From NCBI GenBank assembly GCA_034440635.1, contig JAOTON010000044.1, positions 1 to 64,000 of the forward strand: a stretch of DNA of 64,000 bases, in the 5' to 3' direction. This document shows positions 46,712 to 58,734 of this stretch, in pieces. Each line of letters starts with the position of its first letter. Positions within the stretch are counted from its first letter, which is position 1. Under the pieces are notes generated by a model that saw only the letters and a program-made list of their open reading frames with translations, did no database searches and was not told where the DNA came from. The DNA is from Lepas anatifera. Its lineage: Eukaryota > Arthropoda > Thecostraca > Lepadidae. The translations under genes and the position numbers were made by a program.

Positions 46712-48001
46712 ATGCCGTACAGGAGAGATCACCAGGAGTCCACTTCGGAATTTAGTGACGCCGAGGAGATGGTAACGCCAAAACAACGGACCGAGAAAAC
46801 GCACCAACGGTCTATGGGCGAAATGATAAAGTTGCTGGAGCACAAGAGAATCCGTACTGAGGGTGATGCTGCGCAGAGAGATATGAGCTCCGAATTTCTT
46901 GGTGAGATCAAGACCGTAGTAGAAAATTCCATCGAGAGTGCAATGGGTAAGCTTTGGGAGAAAATGGAGCTAAAACTGTCTGGTTTCAACAACCGGATCG
47001 AGATTTTGGAGAGTGGTATTTTCGACAGGGACTTACGTATTGATCAGCTAGAGAAAAAGTTACAGAGCAATGAAAAGGTGCTTATGGACCAGGTTGAGCA
47101 GTTAGAAGAGTTAGAGCGGCACTCCCGGCAAAGCAACCTGATCATAGAGTGTGATAGCCTGGGGCGAAGGAGGCCTGGTGAGAATATCGAAGCAACGACG
47201 ATCGGTTTGCTGAAAGAACGTTTTCCTGAGAAATCAATGGCCAAACATGATTTCAGCGCAATTCATCGGCTTCAGGGTGACCGTTAAGTCATCTGCGCAT
47301 TCACCAATCGGAATCTGAGGAATGCTATCTATGAAGACCGGATGCGCCAGCAAAAAACCGACGGCCCTGCCCTCTTTGTGAGGGAGTCACTGACGAAGGC
47401 GAGGCAAGGGATATTTGCTGCCCTTCTCAAGTTACGTCGAGAAGGAAAAATCTGGACTGCGTTCACAAACTCAGGAATTCCGGCGTTCAAGCTGACGCCG
47501 GAGTCGGCGCCAACACGTATCCACTCACTACAGCAGCTGGACGCGCTCATGGGTATGGTTCCCTCCGCTGGAAAGTACCCTGTCAGACGTGCAGCCGGAG
47601 CCTCTCCCCGCCCCGCCGACCCGATGGCCGGAGCGCCCTCCGGCAGTGGACGGTTGCCGAGCCGCGCCTCTGCGGCCGCGCCTGGGTCAGGGTCGACCGG
47701 CTGGACGTTCGCAGCAGCCCGCTGGTCGCAAGGCTCCCGGTCGGTTTCCACTCAGCCGGCGGTGGGGGCAGGAGCGGTGCCACGCCAGCAATTTGGATCG
47801 GTGGAAGCTACTCCTAATGGAGCTGGTCTGCTTTCCGTCGTCGAGGCGATGGAAGATCCGATGACGACTTCTGGTTCGGCTCCTGCATCTGCTCCGCTGG
47901 CGGTCGTCTCGCAGGCTGAATCGGCGACAGCGACGGGAGCCGCCCCACGGGCGGACGCTGAGTCTGCCTCTGCTAGCCTGGCCCGGCTTCGGTCGCTGTA
48001 A
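46712..48001 (+). pseudogene. LINE ORF1 protein with one in-frame stop
   Basis: The L1/Tx1 ORF1 protein binds element RNA. The frame starts ATG at 46712. A heptad-rich region (near residues 70-140: IEILESG, IDQLEKKL, VEQLEELE) suggests a coiled coil. RHSRQSNLIIE and FSAIHRL mark the RNA-binding RRM-like fold of L1 ORF1 proteins. A TAA at 47285-47287 interrupts, but the same frame continues to 48001 with the expected C-terminal region (LTKARQGIFAALLKLRREGK, WTAFTNSG). From about 47560 on the protein is rich in Ala, Pro and Ser and the DNA is much more GC-rich than ORF2. Whether that tail is native is uncertain. Confidence 0.75.
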
Positions 48002-49010
48002 CGCCGCGGCCACCAGGTGGCGTGTGCAGCCGTGTTGGCGACAACGGTGGAGATGGGTGAATGGACCAAAGGCGACTACAGGCCTCGTTTCTGGTAAGAT
48101 GAGACCTGCCGTGTAAGTGCCGACTCCTGCTTTAAGCTACATTTTTGTTTGCTGTTTCGTCGTCCAAGGCGCAGGACGCTGGGCGTAAATTATTTCAGCA
48201 TGTTTTGTTCTTCAGGCTTTATCCGCCCTTGCCATAACACGCTGGCGTTTCCAAGCACGTTGGGGTACCGGCTGGTCCAACATGCATTTCCACGGCTGAA
48301 TACCGCAGTGTTCGCGAGCGATCTTTCAATTTGGCGGGCATAAAGGGCCTATATTTTTCAAGGCATTGCGCAACAGTGTGCATACTTAAAGTGTTGCTTA
48401 TGTTTACAGAATATTTGTTTGTACCTCGAAAAAGAGGAATCGTGATATATTGCCATAGGGATGCATCAGCCTTGTGTACAGCAAGGCACTGTAAATTCTT
48501 AATGTGTACGTTAACTGCTATGATCGCGTAAAAACTGGCAAATTAAACGGCTGGTATTGTCACTTATTTGCGGGCTTGCCATAAATATAAGCCCAGTACA
48601 AAACGTCAAACTTCCACTCTTCACTATAAAGTCTTCTATGTGTAAATAAGGGCATCGATGATAAGTCGCGAGCAGCCTCTCGCGTCGCCGGCTTGTAGGG
48701 GCTCCGTAGTGATGTGTGCTCGTCCGCGGTGTCGGGTAATGTATGTGTGTGCGCGTATGTATGCGGTTTTTGGAACTAGAAGCAGACGGGCGCAGCTTGT
48801 TAAGTGTGTAGTTACGAAAATATGTTTGCATTATATTGCTACGGTATTTCCACTATCGGCGCTATGCTGCAGTAGCGACTGGACAGGAGCCATATTTGGT
48901 ATAGGGTTTTTCTCAAGGCGCGATCATAAGGTATGCGGTTGATCACGTGTATCAATCAAAAGAGGATAAAACTGAATCTCAAATAGAGGATTATAATTTT
49001 TATTCATATA
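48002..49010 (+). other. Inter-ORF spacer of the LINE
   Basis: About 1 kb lies between ORF1 and the first ATG of ORF2. It contains no conserved frame and no recognisable insertion ends. Confidence 0.45.
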
Positions 49011-52000
49011 ATGATCAGTCACAATTTCTCACATACTAGTTCTGCTGATAGGTTAGGGTTTATAAGTTTCAACGTAAGAGGTTTAAGAGATGCTGTTAAA
49101 TGACGGGCAATATACAGACATATTCATGTTAGATATCCCTCCCACATCGTATTCTTACAAGAAACTCATTCCACGCATGAGATTGAGGCACGCTGGAAGA
49201 TGGAGTGGGGTGGAAAAATATTGTTCTCCCATGGAAGCTCTGATGCGAGGGGAGTTTGTGCGCTATTTCCTAGGAATTTTGTTGGAGAAATTGAAGATTT
49301 TAACTCGGATTTTAATGGAAGGCGAATTAAATTTCGGTTAAAAATGGAACACTTCGCAATTAACTTGATAGGACTGTATGCACCAGTGCAAAGAAATGGT
49401 AGTGAACAAATTACTTTCCTACGAAAGACCAGAGAAGTTATACAGCTGAGAGACACAACATTGCCTTTAATAATCTGTGGAGACTTCAATATGCACTTGA
49501 CAGAAAAAGACACCCATAGTGTTCGGTTTCGTGAAACACATGCAAGCAGACTTTTACATGAGATTATCTCTGAGTTTGATCTAATAGATATATGGCGTCA
49601 AAAACATGTTAGAGTAAAACGATTTACTTGGCGACGTTGTAACCCCCCTGAGACAATCCAGAATCGATTACTTCCTGATAAGTAAAACTTTAGCCGAGAC
49701 ACAAAGGGTTCAAAAGCCATCGATTGATGTGGGCATTAGAAGCGACCACAGCCTAGTCAACCTGGAGATATATGTTTCGGGTAGTAGACGGGGTCCTGGG
49801 ATCTGGAGGCTGAACACAAGTGTTCTTCAGGAGGAAGCTCTCAAGCGCGCAATTAGAGAAGAAATACATACTGCTAGAACAAGGCGGGGAAATATGCCAG
49901 CATTCATGATTTAGGCGTATTGTTAGAAGTTTTGTTTGGAAGTATTCGAGCACTTTGTATGTTAACACGCGCATTGACGGGGGGCGGGTACCCGCCCCCC
50001 TCGGGTTTTTCGGAGATAGTAGAAAAACGGCGGCGCGTAAGCGCCGCCGTACTTGGTATACCTTTTCCCTCATCATTTTTACAACTTCTCTGAAAATTTT
50101 AAGGTTAGGTCATCTCAGGTCAGGTCACCAGTACAGGTCAAGTGACCCGACCTCAAAAAAGTTTAAGATAGCATAAGTCGGAGCAAGGTGAACTTATCCG
50201 ATTGAAACTCATATCACATAATGGCCCCACCGAGTTCTCTAACATATGTTCCGGTATTTTTGATATCGATGACCTGAGGTCAGGTACGAGGCATGACCTC
50301 TCCATTGGAAATACATGGGAAAAATGTTTTTTACGGAATAACTCAGTAACGGATGGTGATAGAGCATTTATTTTAGCTGCTTTAGACTCGCCTGGGCTTT
50401 GCGGTTCTAATGATATGCATTTTATATAATTTGACCCTGACCTGACCTCAGGTCAGGTCAAATCCTTGATTTGACCTAGCAAGGTCAAATTATATATCAT
50501 TCGATTCGGCTTGCTAAGAGGATTCATATAGTTCAAGTCGTTTTGCTCTATCTTTACTTGTTCAGATTTAATGACCGAAAAACTGAATTTTACATGTTAT
50601 CCCTATGACGGGCATGTTTTGACCTCTCGTGACCTTAAATGTGACCTGACAAAAAAATGGTTTAAATGTTTTCGATGGAGAAGTGGATGGGCAGCCCAAC
50701 GACGTTTACCGTTTTTCGCTACCTACCGTGGTTCTCGAGATCTTAGGGGGGCGGGTACCCGCCCCCCGTCAATGCGAAGGTGGCTCAGACCCCCGTCAAT
50801 GCGCGTGTTAAAGAGTAAACAATTAGCTAAGAAAAGGCTAGAACGTGAAAAACAGTTTGAGTCAAAGCTAGCGGATTTGGAGTATTTGTTATGCACACCA
50901 GCAGCTAATAGTTTGCTGCAAAATCAGTACTCTTAGAACAAAATTGGAGTTGGATGAATTTAAGAATAAGAAAGCCCATTGTGCGATGTTATGGTCAAAA
51001 GTTGACTGGACGGAAAACGGTGAGAAGCCAACCTCATATTTTCTGAACTTGGTAAGAAAAAGATCAAAGGATAAAACTATAACTATGCTGCAGAGGACAG
51101 ATGGGGAAATAATATCAGATAGTAATGAAATTTTGCGTGCATGCAAAGACTACTTCCAAGACCTACATACTTCAAAAAATTTGCGACAGCGAGTGCAGAG
51201 TTTCCTTGGGGGCGCATATGTACCAGTTTTAGACAATGCAAACGGAAAATTTGTGAAGGTCCCATTACTGCTGATGAATGCAAGACAGCGTTAGACATGA
51301 TGAGCTCCAATAAGGCGCCCTCGGTATCAGGGTTTAATAAAGAATTTATAAAACATTTCTGGGAGGAGCTAAGTGCACTAATTTTAGGATATATAAATGA
51401 GGCATTCACTAAAAAGAAACTTTTTGTGACTCAGCGCAGAGGCGTACTCACCCTCTTACCGAAAAACGGGGGTAACGAACTTCTAAAAATAAGAGGCCAA
51501 TTTGTCTGCTAGACATAATTTATAAAATCATTGCAAAAGTACTGGCAATGAGACTTAGCCGTGTAATTGATTTAAGAGTTTGCCATGACCAGAGTGGCTT
51601 TATAAGGGGCAGAAACATTCAGGATAACCTGAGAACAATCCAGGATGCTATTGACTATAGTGAAAAAGAAAACATTGCAGGGATAATTATTGCTTTAGAT
51701 TTTAGAGCGGTGTTTAATAGTATCGAACACCAGTTTATGTTTGATGCTCTGCAATGTTTTGGTTTTGGTGAGACAATGGGTAAAGCTATTGTACACCGAT
51801 ACGGAGCTAACGGTAATAAATAATGGATGGACTTCCGACTGGTTTAAGCCAAACCGAGGCATAATGCAGGGATGCCCCGCGTCTGGAACGTTATTCACTT
51901 TAGCAGTAGAACTCCTTGCAATAAAGATACGATCACTGGATGAAATTAAGGGCTTAAATATAGGAAACAACGAGCTAAAGATAACTCAATATGCAGACGA

Positions 52001-53581
52001 TTGCACTGTATTTGTCGGAGATGAACTGTCTGTTTCAAAGGTCACTGAAACATTGAAAACTTTTGAAAGAGTCTCGGGGCTTGAGTTAAACTTAAGCAAA
52101 TGCAAGGCGATGTGGATAGGGCAATGGAAAAACCGAACTGACAGCATATGCAGAATTCCGGTAGCAAATAAAGTGAAAATTTTAGGCATATGGTTTAGCG
52201 CCGTTGAAAACTGTTTGGGGATAATCTTAATCCATCAGAACAAAACATTAAGAAGACCATAGGCATGTGGAGTCATTGCCAATTGAGCATCAAAGGTAGA
52301 ATAACCGTTGTAAAAAGCTTGTTAATATCCAAACTTATTCATGTTATTTCCTGTGTTGCAATACCTATGACGACGTTGCATCGAATCCAATCTTTGATAA
52401 TGAACCTCGTGTGGAGAGGAAGGCCTCCAAAAGTCGCCAGTAAAGTAGTGTGTCAGAGTATTAAGGACGGGGGTTTAGGGGCAATAGACGTGACGCGGCT
52501 CTACAAGAGCTTACGCTTAAGCTGGATTAGGAGAATGCTAATGCAAGATAGGGTCTGGTCAAAAATTTTGCAGGAAAAGTGTGCTCCATTGAAAGTAGAA
52601 GACCTTTTGCGACTGAGATACAATGCAGATGATCTGAGATCGTCAAGCATTAGCGACTTTTACTTAGGATTGTTGCTAGAGTTCCGGTCAGTTAATAAGC
52701 TAAAAGCACCAACTAGTGCTGAGGAAATTAAGCGAGAAAGCCTGTGGTTTAACTCATACATTCTGGTAAACGGCCGATCGGTGCTCAACGCAAGAATGTA
52801 TTCAGCTGGTGTTATGTGCATTGGGGACCTAATAGAGAGTAATGGACGGCTCCTGGATTTCGGAAAATTCAAGCGTAGGCTCCCAACATGCACGACCAAC
52901 TTTGTCCGATATATTGGTATCTGCAGTGCTGTTCCTATAGAATGGAAACAAAGGCTGAGAGAAGAAAGATGCCCACAAACGAACGGGGACAGGGAGGCAC
53001 CTATTTACATTGAATTTAGAAAGAGACAAGTCCCGATTAATCAAGTGAATACAAAAATATGGAGTCTGCTGCAAATTAATATAGTAAAACCGACGACTCT
53101 TTCCAAGTGGGAAGCAGAGGGGTGTGCCAAATTGAATTGACCAAAGGTAATGACCATTCCATATTTATGTACAAAGTCCACGTTTTTGCAATCATTCCAG
53201 TAACAAATTATTCACCGCTTCTTACCGACAAATATATTTCTCCATGTTAGTCAGCTTGTTGCGAGCGCATCATGTGCTCATTGTGGCTCAGTCGACACCA
53301 TCAGTCATTATCTCTACACATGCAGACGCACAATAAGCTTCTGGAATGACCTATTTAGGTTCATCAACGAAATAATTATCCCTGATCGGGCCGTATGCAA
53401 CGCGAGCAATATTATATTTGGCAACCCTACTTATAAACCAGCAATAAATATAATCATCATATTAGCCAAACACCATATTCATACTTGCAAAATACAGGAT
53501 AAAACGGTTTTCTTCCAAGACCTTCTAAGGTATCTTAAAAAGGACTTACGAGGTGGAAGTACTTGCCGCTTCCGGGAGTGA
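49011..53581 (+). pseudogene. LINE ORF2: APE-type endonuclease and reverse transcriptase, disrupted
   Basis: ORF2 nicks target DNA and copies the RNA there. The endonuclease starts at ATG 49011 (FISFNVRGLRD) and has LQETHS, IGLYAP, GDFN (49479-49490) and SDHSLVNL (SDH at 49741-49749). The reverse transcriptase has WTENGEKPTSYFL, a QSGFIRGRNIQDN motif, LDFRAVFNSIEH, RGIMQGCPASGTLF and YADD (51990-52001). A C-terminal CAHCGS...HYLYTC knuckle is at 53273-53325. Breaks seen: TGA at 49101-49103, frameshifts near 49660, 49912, 50930, 51200 and 51800, a stop at 53138, and an 846-bp TTAA insertion at 49962-50807. Motif A lacks the usual second acidic residue. L1/Tx1 group is confident; the exact family is not. 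Confidence 0.85.
49962..50811. mobile_element. Family A TTAA element inserted in LINE ORF2
   Basis: TTAA at 49962-49965 and 50808-50811 bracket 842 bp that begin CACGCGCATTGACGGGG and end CCCCCGTCAATGCGCGTG. Host sequence reads ...TTTGTATG before and AGAGTAAAC after, and a single TTAA between them keeps an open ORF2 frame. The central palindrome lies at 50438-50460. This is the best reference copy of the family. It has no coding region. Confidence 0.9.
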
Positions 53582-54183
53582 AACCAAAATGATAAAAACC
53601 AGGGAAAAGTGGGAGCGGTTTAGGGGGTTCTTTAGGGTTTGGGTAAACATAGTATGCAGCATACGAGGTCTGCATAGAATGAGGCCAGCAGTGATGCGCG
53701 TGATCTGAAAGAATTTATGAACTAAGAAAGCTGCATAACGTTTGCGTTTGATAATTTGATTGATCCGAAATGTATGTGCGTGTGCGTGTGTGGATTTGTA
53801 TGGTGGTGTGCATGGTGCGTGTCCTATGGTAAGAATTCCAAGAGAGAGATAGAGAGACAGAGAGAGCTAGAGATGGCTGGTAAAACAATAAAAAGTGTGA
53901 TATCATGTAGGTCAACCATGATCATCATATGCTGACAAAATGCTACTGTATGATATTAGTGATACTTCGTGCTTCGAATGAGGTGGCACTTGTACGAATG
54001 AGGCTTGCATATTGAAGGGCATGCAGCCTTTGTTGTGAGTCTGTTTGCGGTGTGCCTGCTTAACTGACCTGAAATATATATATGAAATCCGAAAAAAATT
54101 ACCCACTCTTCTGAGACTTGGCTATTCCTAATTCATGTGTCTAGGAAATATAATTCTAAAAAATGCCGTTGTCACTAATAAAA
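53582..54183 (+). other. LINE 3' UTR
   Basis: Non-coding sequence with a GTGTGCGTGTGC tract (53775-53800), a GAGAGA tract (53845-53870) and a short AATAAAAA end next to the duplicated minisatellite sequence. Confidence 0.6.
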
Positions 54184-54325
54184 AACTGACCGTTACTATT
54201 TGATCGTTACTGGCTGACCGTTGCTAGCTGACGGTTACTATCTGATCGTTACTGACTGACCATTACTAGCTGACGGTTACTATCTGATGGCTGCTGGCTG
54301 ACCATTACTAGCTGACCGTTTCACC
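54184..54325. repeat. 28-bp minisatellite, right part
   Basis: CTGACGGTTACTAT and CTGATCGTTACTGG-type halves continue the array that stops at 46504, in the same orientation. Confidence 0.9.
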
Positions 54326-54914
54326 ATTTTTATTGGGCCACCAACTGACTGTTACACCGAGCGAGGCCAGCGCTAACGTGGAAACAATATTCTTCACAGA
54401 GAATGATATTTTTCATCACGGACTGAAACAAATCAAACACCAAAAGCCGTTATTCATCCTCGCCGAAGTTTGCCGCCCAAACGACATCCTTATTTCCACG
54501 TCATTGTAAAGTTAACGCCACTATGACTGGCACACCCCGGGAGACGCCAGTGTGACGCACTTTATCATCTTAATAAATGGCACAAGTTGCCAGCGGACAG
54601 GACGCCATTTCTAGTTTCGGGCCAGTCCACCGCCGGATACGATGAAAAAGCATCCAGCAGCACTCTAATTTTTCAGCTCAGGCCCGGAGACTTTCCAAAA
54701 GAGCAGATACCACAGGTCCTAGGGGTCGGGGACCATGCCCCTCCCCCACTCGTGGATGGGTGTCTTTCCCCCACAGCCCCAGGAGCCGCCTCGGTCTGCT
54801 CCTTTTCTGAATACTCATCAGAATATCGGCGCCTCCTGGTAAAATTGTGCTGACCAGAGGTCCGAGCGTCGAGCTTAGAGCAGCAGCGGCGCCTGCGAGG
54901 TAGCGCCCGCGCCC
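54326..54914. other. Unassigned interval
   Basis: No recognisable feature between the two minisatellites. The frame at 54587-54853 has no domain. Confidence 0.35.
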
Positions 54915-57900
54915 CCTACACCGGGTTTTCGACATCCCACTATGTGCTACCGCCCCTACACCGGGTTTTCGATAACCCGCTCTGTGTACCGCCCTACACC
55001 GGGTTTTAGACACCCCGCTCTGTGCTACCGCCCCTACACCGGGTTTTAGACACCCCGCTCAGTGCTACCGCCCCTACACCGGGTTTTCGATAACCCGCTC
55101 TGTGCTACCGCCCCTACACCGGGTTTTCGACAACCCGCTCTGTGCTACTGCCCCTACACCGGGTTTTCGACATCCCGCTCTGTGCTACTGCCCCTACACC
55201 GGGTTTTCGATAACTCGCTCTGTGCTACCGCCCCAACACCGGGTTTTCGAGACCCCGCTCTGTGCTACCGCCCCTACACCGGGTTTTCGATAACCCGCTC
55301 TGTGCTACCACCCCTACACCGGGTTTTTGACACCCCGCTTTGTGCAGCTGCCCCTACACCGGGTTTTCGATAACCCGCTCTGTGCTACCGCCCCAACACC
55401 GGGTTTTCGAGACCCCGCTCTGTGCTACCGCCCCTACACCGGGTTTTAGACACCCCGCTCAGTGCTACCGCCCCTACACCGGGTTTTCGATAACCCGCTC
55501 TGTGCTACCGCCCCTACACCGGGTTTTCGACAACCCGCTCTGTGCTACTGCCCCTACACCCGGGTTTTCGACATCCCGCTCTGTGCTACTGCCCCTACAC
55601 CGGGTTTTCGATAACTCGCTCTGTGCTACCGCCCCAACACCGGGTTTTCGAGACCCCGCTCTGTGCTACCGCCCCTACACCGGGTTTTCGATAACCCGCT
55701 CTGTGCTACCACCCCTACACCGGGTTTTGACACCCCGCTTTGTGCAGCTGCCCTACACCGGGTTTTCGATAACCCGCTCTGTGCTACCGCCCCAACACCG
55801 GGTTTTCGAGACCCCGCTCTGTGCTACCGCCCCTACACCGGGTTTTCGACATCCCACTCTGTGCTACTGCCCCTACACCGGGTTTTCGATAACTCGCTCT
55901 GTGCTACCGCCCCAACACCGGGTTTTCGAGACCCTGCTCTGTGCTACCGCCCCCACACACCGGGTTTTCGACATCCCACTCTGTGCTACTGCCCCTACAC
56001 CGGGTTTTAGACACCCCGTTCAGTGCTAGCGCCCCTACACCGGGTTTTTGCACCCACTCTGTGCTAGCGCCCCTACACGGGGTTTTTGACACCCCGCTTT
56101 GTGCAGCTGCCCCTACACCGGGTTTTCGATAACCCGCTCTGTGCTACCGCCCCATCACCGGGTTTTCGAGACCCCGCTCTGTGCTACCGCCCCTACACCG
56201 GGTTTTCGACATCCCACTCTGTGCTACTGCCCCTACACCGGGTTTTAGACACCCCGCTCTGTGCTAGCGCCCCTACACCGGGTTTTTGACACCCCGCTCT
56301 GTGTTAGCGCCCCTACACCGGGTTTTTGACACCCCGCTTTGTGCAGCTGCCCCTACACCGGGTTTTCGAGACCCCGCTCTGTGCTACCACCCCTACACCG
56401 GGTTTTCGAGACCCCGCTCTGTGATACCGCCCCTACACCGGGTTTTCGAGACCCCGCTCTGTGCTACCGCCCCAACACCGGGTTTTCGACATCCCACTAT
56501 GTGCTACTGCCCCTACACCGGGTTTTCGACACCGCGCTCAGTGCTACCGCCCCTACACCGGGTTTTCGAGACCCCGCTCTGTGCTACCGCCCCTACACCG
56601 GGTTTTAGACATCCCACTGTGCTACTGCCCCTACACCGGGTTTTCGAGACCCCGCTCTGTGCTACCGCCCCTACACCGGGTTTTCGAGACCCCGCTCTGT
56701 GCTACCGCCCCTACACCGGGTTTTAGACATCCCACTGTGCTACTGCCCCTACACCGGGTTTTTGACACCCCGCTCTGTGCTAGCACCCCTACACCGGGTT
56801 TTCGATAACCCGCTCTGTGCTACCGCCCCTAAACCGGGTTTTCGATAACCTGCTCTGTGTTAGCGCCCCTACACCGGGTTTTCGATAACCCGCTCTGTGC
56901 TACCGCCCCTACACCGGGTTTTCGAGACCCCGCTCTGTGCTACCGCCCCTACACCGGGTTTTCGAGACCGCGCTCTGTGCTACCGCCCCTACACCGGGTT
57001 TTAGACATCCCACTGTGCTACTGCCCCTACACCGGGTTTTTGACACCCCGCTCTGTGCTACCGCCCCTACACCGGGTTTTAGACATCCCACTGTGCTACT
57101 GCCCCTACACCGGGTTTTTGACACCCCGCTCTGTGCTAGCGCCCCTACACCGGGTTTTTGACACCCCGCTTTGTGCAGCTGCCCCTACACCGGGTTTTCG
57201 ATAACCCACTCTGTGCTAGCGCCCCTACACCGGGTTTTCAATAACCCGTTCTGTGCTACCGCTTCTACACCGGGTTTTCGAGACCCCGCTCTGTGCTACC
57301 GCCCCTTCACCGGGTTTTCGAGACCCCGCTCTGTGCTACCGCCCCTACACCGGGTTTTAGACATCCCACTGTGCTACTGCCCTTACACCGGGTTTTTGAC
57401 ACCCCGCTCTGTGCTAGCGCCCCTACACCGGGTTTTTGACACCCCGCTTTGTGCAGCTGCCCCTACACCGGGTTTTCGACACCCCGCTCAGTGCTACTGC
57501 CCCTACACCGGGTTTTCGATAACCCGCTCTGTGCTAACGCCCCTACACCGGGTTTTCGATAACCCGCTCTGTGCTACCGCCCCTACACCGGGTTTTCGAT
57601 ACCCCGCTCTGTGCTAACGCCCCTACACCGGGTTTTCGATAACCCACTCTGTGCTACTGCCCCTACACCGGGTTTTCGATAACCCGCTCTGTGCTACCGC
57701 CCCTACACCGGATTTTCGATACCCCGCTCTGTGCTAACGCCCCTACACCGGGTTTTCGATAACCCACTCTGTGCTACTGCCCCTACACCGGGTTTTCGAC
57801 AACCCGCTCTGTGCTACCGCCCCTACATCGGGTTTTCGATAACCCGCTCTGTGCTAACGCCCCTACACCGGGTTTTCGATAACCCGCTCTGTGCTACCGC

Positions 57901-58170
57901 CCCTACACCGGGTTTTCGATAACCCGCTCTGTGCTAACGCCCCTACACCGGGTTTTCGATAACCCGCTCTGTGCTAGCGCCCCTACACCGGGTTTTCGAT
58001 AACCCGCTCTGTGCTAGCGCCCCTACACCGGGTTTTTGACACCCCGCTCTGTGCTAGTTCCCCTACACCGGGTTTTTGACAGCCTGCTTTGTGCAGCCGC
58101 CCCTACACCGGGTTTTCGATACCCCGCTTTGTGCTAGCGCCCCTACACCGGGTTTTCGACACCCCGCTTT
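54915..58170. repeat. 40-bp minisatellite, each unit a potential hairpin, about 81 units
   Basis: The unit is CGCCCCTACACCGGGTTTTC followed by GATAACCCGCTCTGTGCTAC. CGGGTT and AACCCG pair around TTCGAT; variant units keep CGGG and CCCG. The period of 40 bp cycles through three frames without stops, so repeat-derived frames of up to 229 codons appear. No gene is present. Confidence 0.95.
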
Positions 58171-58385
58171 GTGTCACTGCATCCCTATGCATTGGTGCTT
58201 CATTTCACTTGCCACCAGGTATCACTTGGGCGTCCGCTACTTGTAGAAACTTGCTCTATACTACTGGCACTATCATGGTGAAGCATTAGTGCCTGCCTTT
58301 CCCAAGCCGCCGCGCCCACCTTTCGACGACTCACACTGTACATCTTGTCCTTTCATGGTACAGCATTGGTTGCTCGTTAGACTCG

Positions 58386-58734
58386 TTAACACCCGCCCCG
58401 AAATACTGGGGTCAATAATCTTGACCTGTGACCTTGACCTTGATGTGGGTTGACCTTGACATACAAGCCGACTATATGACGTTATGACGTCACCGCTCGG
58501 TCTACAGTGCAGGTGAACGGGTGCGATTGTGACGGTCTTAAAATAGAGGTCTGACTTTGAAAGCCTACAAGTAAAAGAAATTAGTTACTGATTTAAAATA
58601 GGTCATCACCAATCGATGTGATCATAAATTCTCTCAAATATGGCCTTGTAGTGTTTTCCGGCGGAGAACGGTTCCCCAGCCACCTCGAAAAATAGGTGGA
58701 GGCACTTTAGGACCCCCTGAACTCTGCGTGTTAA
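58386..58734. mobile_element. Family D deletion derivative, 349 bp
   Basis: TTAACACCCGCCCCG and CTCTGCGTGTTAA form the ends. The interior is the reverse complement of the left part of 24905-25250, including GTCAAGGTCAACC-type strings; the remainder is deleted. Exact TTAA is kept on both sides. Confidence 0.7.

Larger units (their letters stand above)
46505..54183 (+). mobile_element. L1/Tx1-type LINE, full-length but decayed
   Basis: The element has a 5' UTR (46505-46711), ORF1, a 1-kb spacer, ORF2 with endonuclease and reverse transcriptase, a 3' UTR and a short A-rich end. The minisatellite on both sides supplies AACTGACCGTCACTA and AACTGACCGTTACTA, a 15-bp duplication with one mismatch. 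A family A TTAA element of 842 bp sits in ORF2. Multiple stops and frameshifts make it inactive. Confidence 0.8.

Noticed and set aside
47285..47287. Programmed readthrough of the ORF1 TAA
   Set aside because: ORF2 of the same copy is broken many times, so an ordinary nonsense mutation is the simpler reading.
55062..57922. Repeat-encoded frames of 60-229 codons
   Set aside because: They come from the stop-free 40-bp unit cycling through frames.
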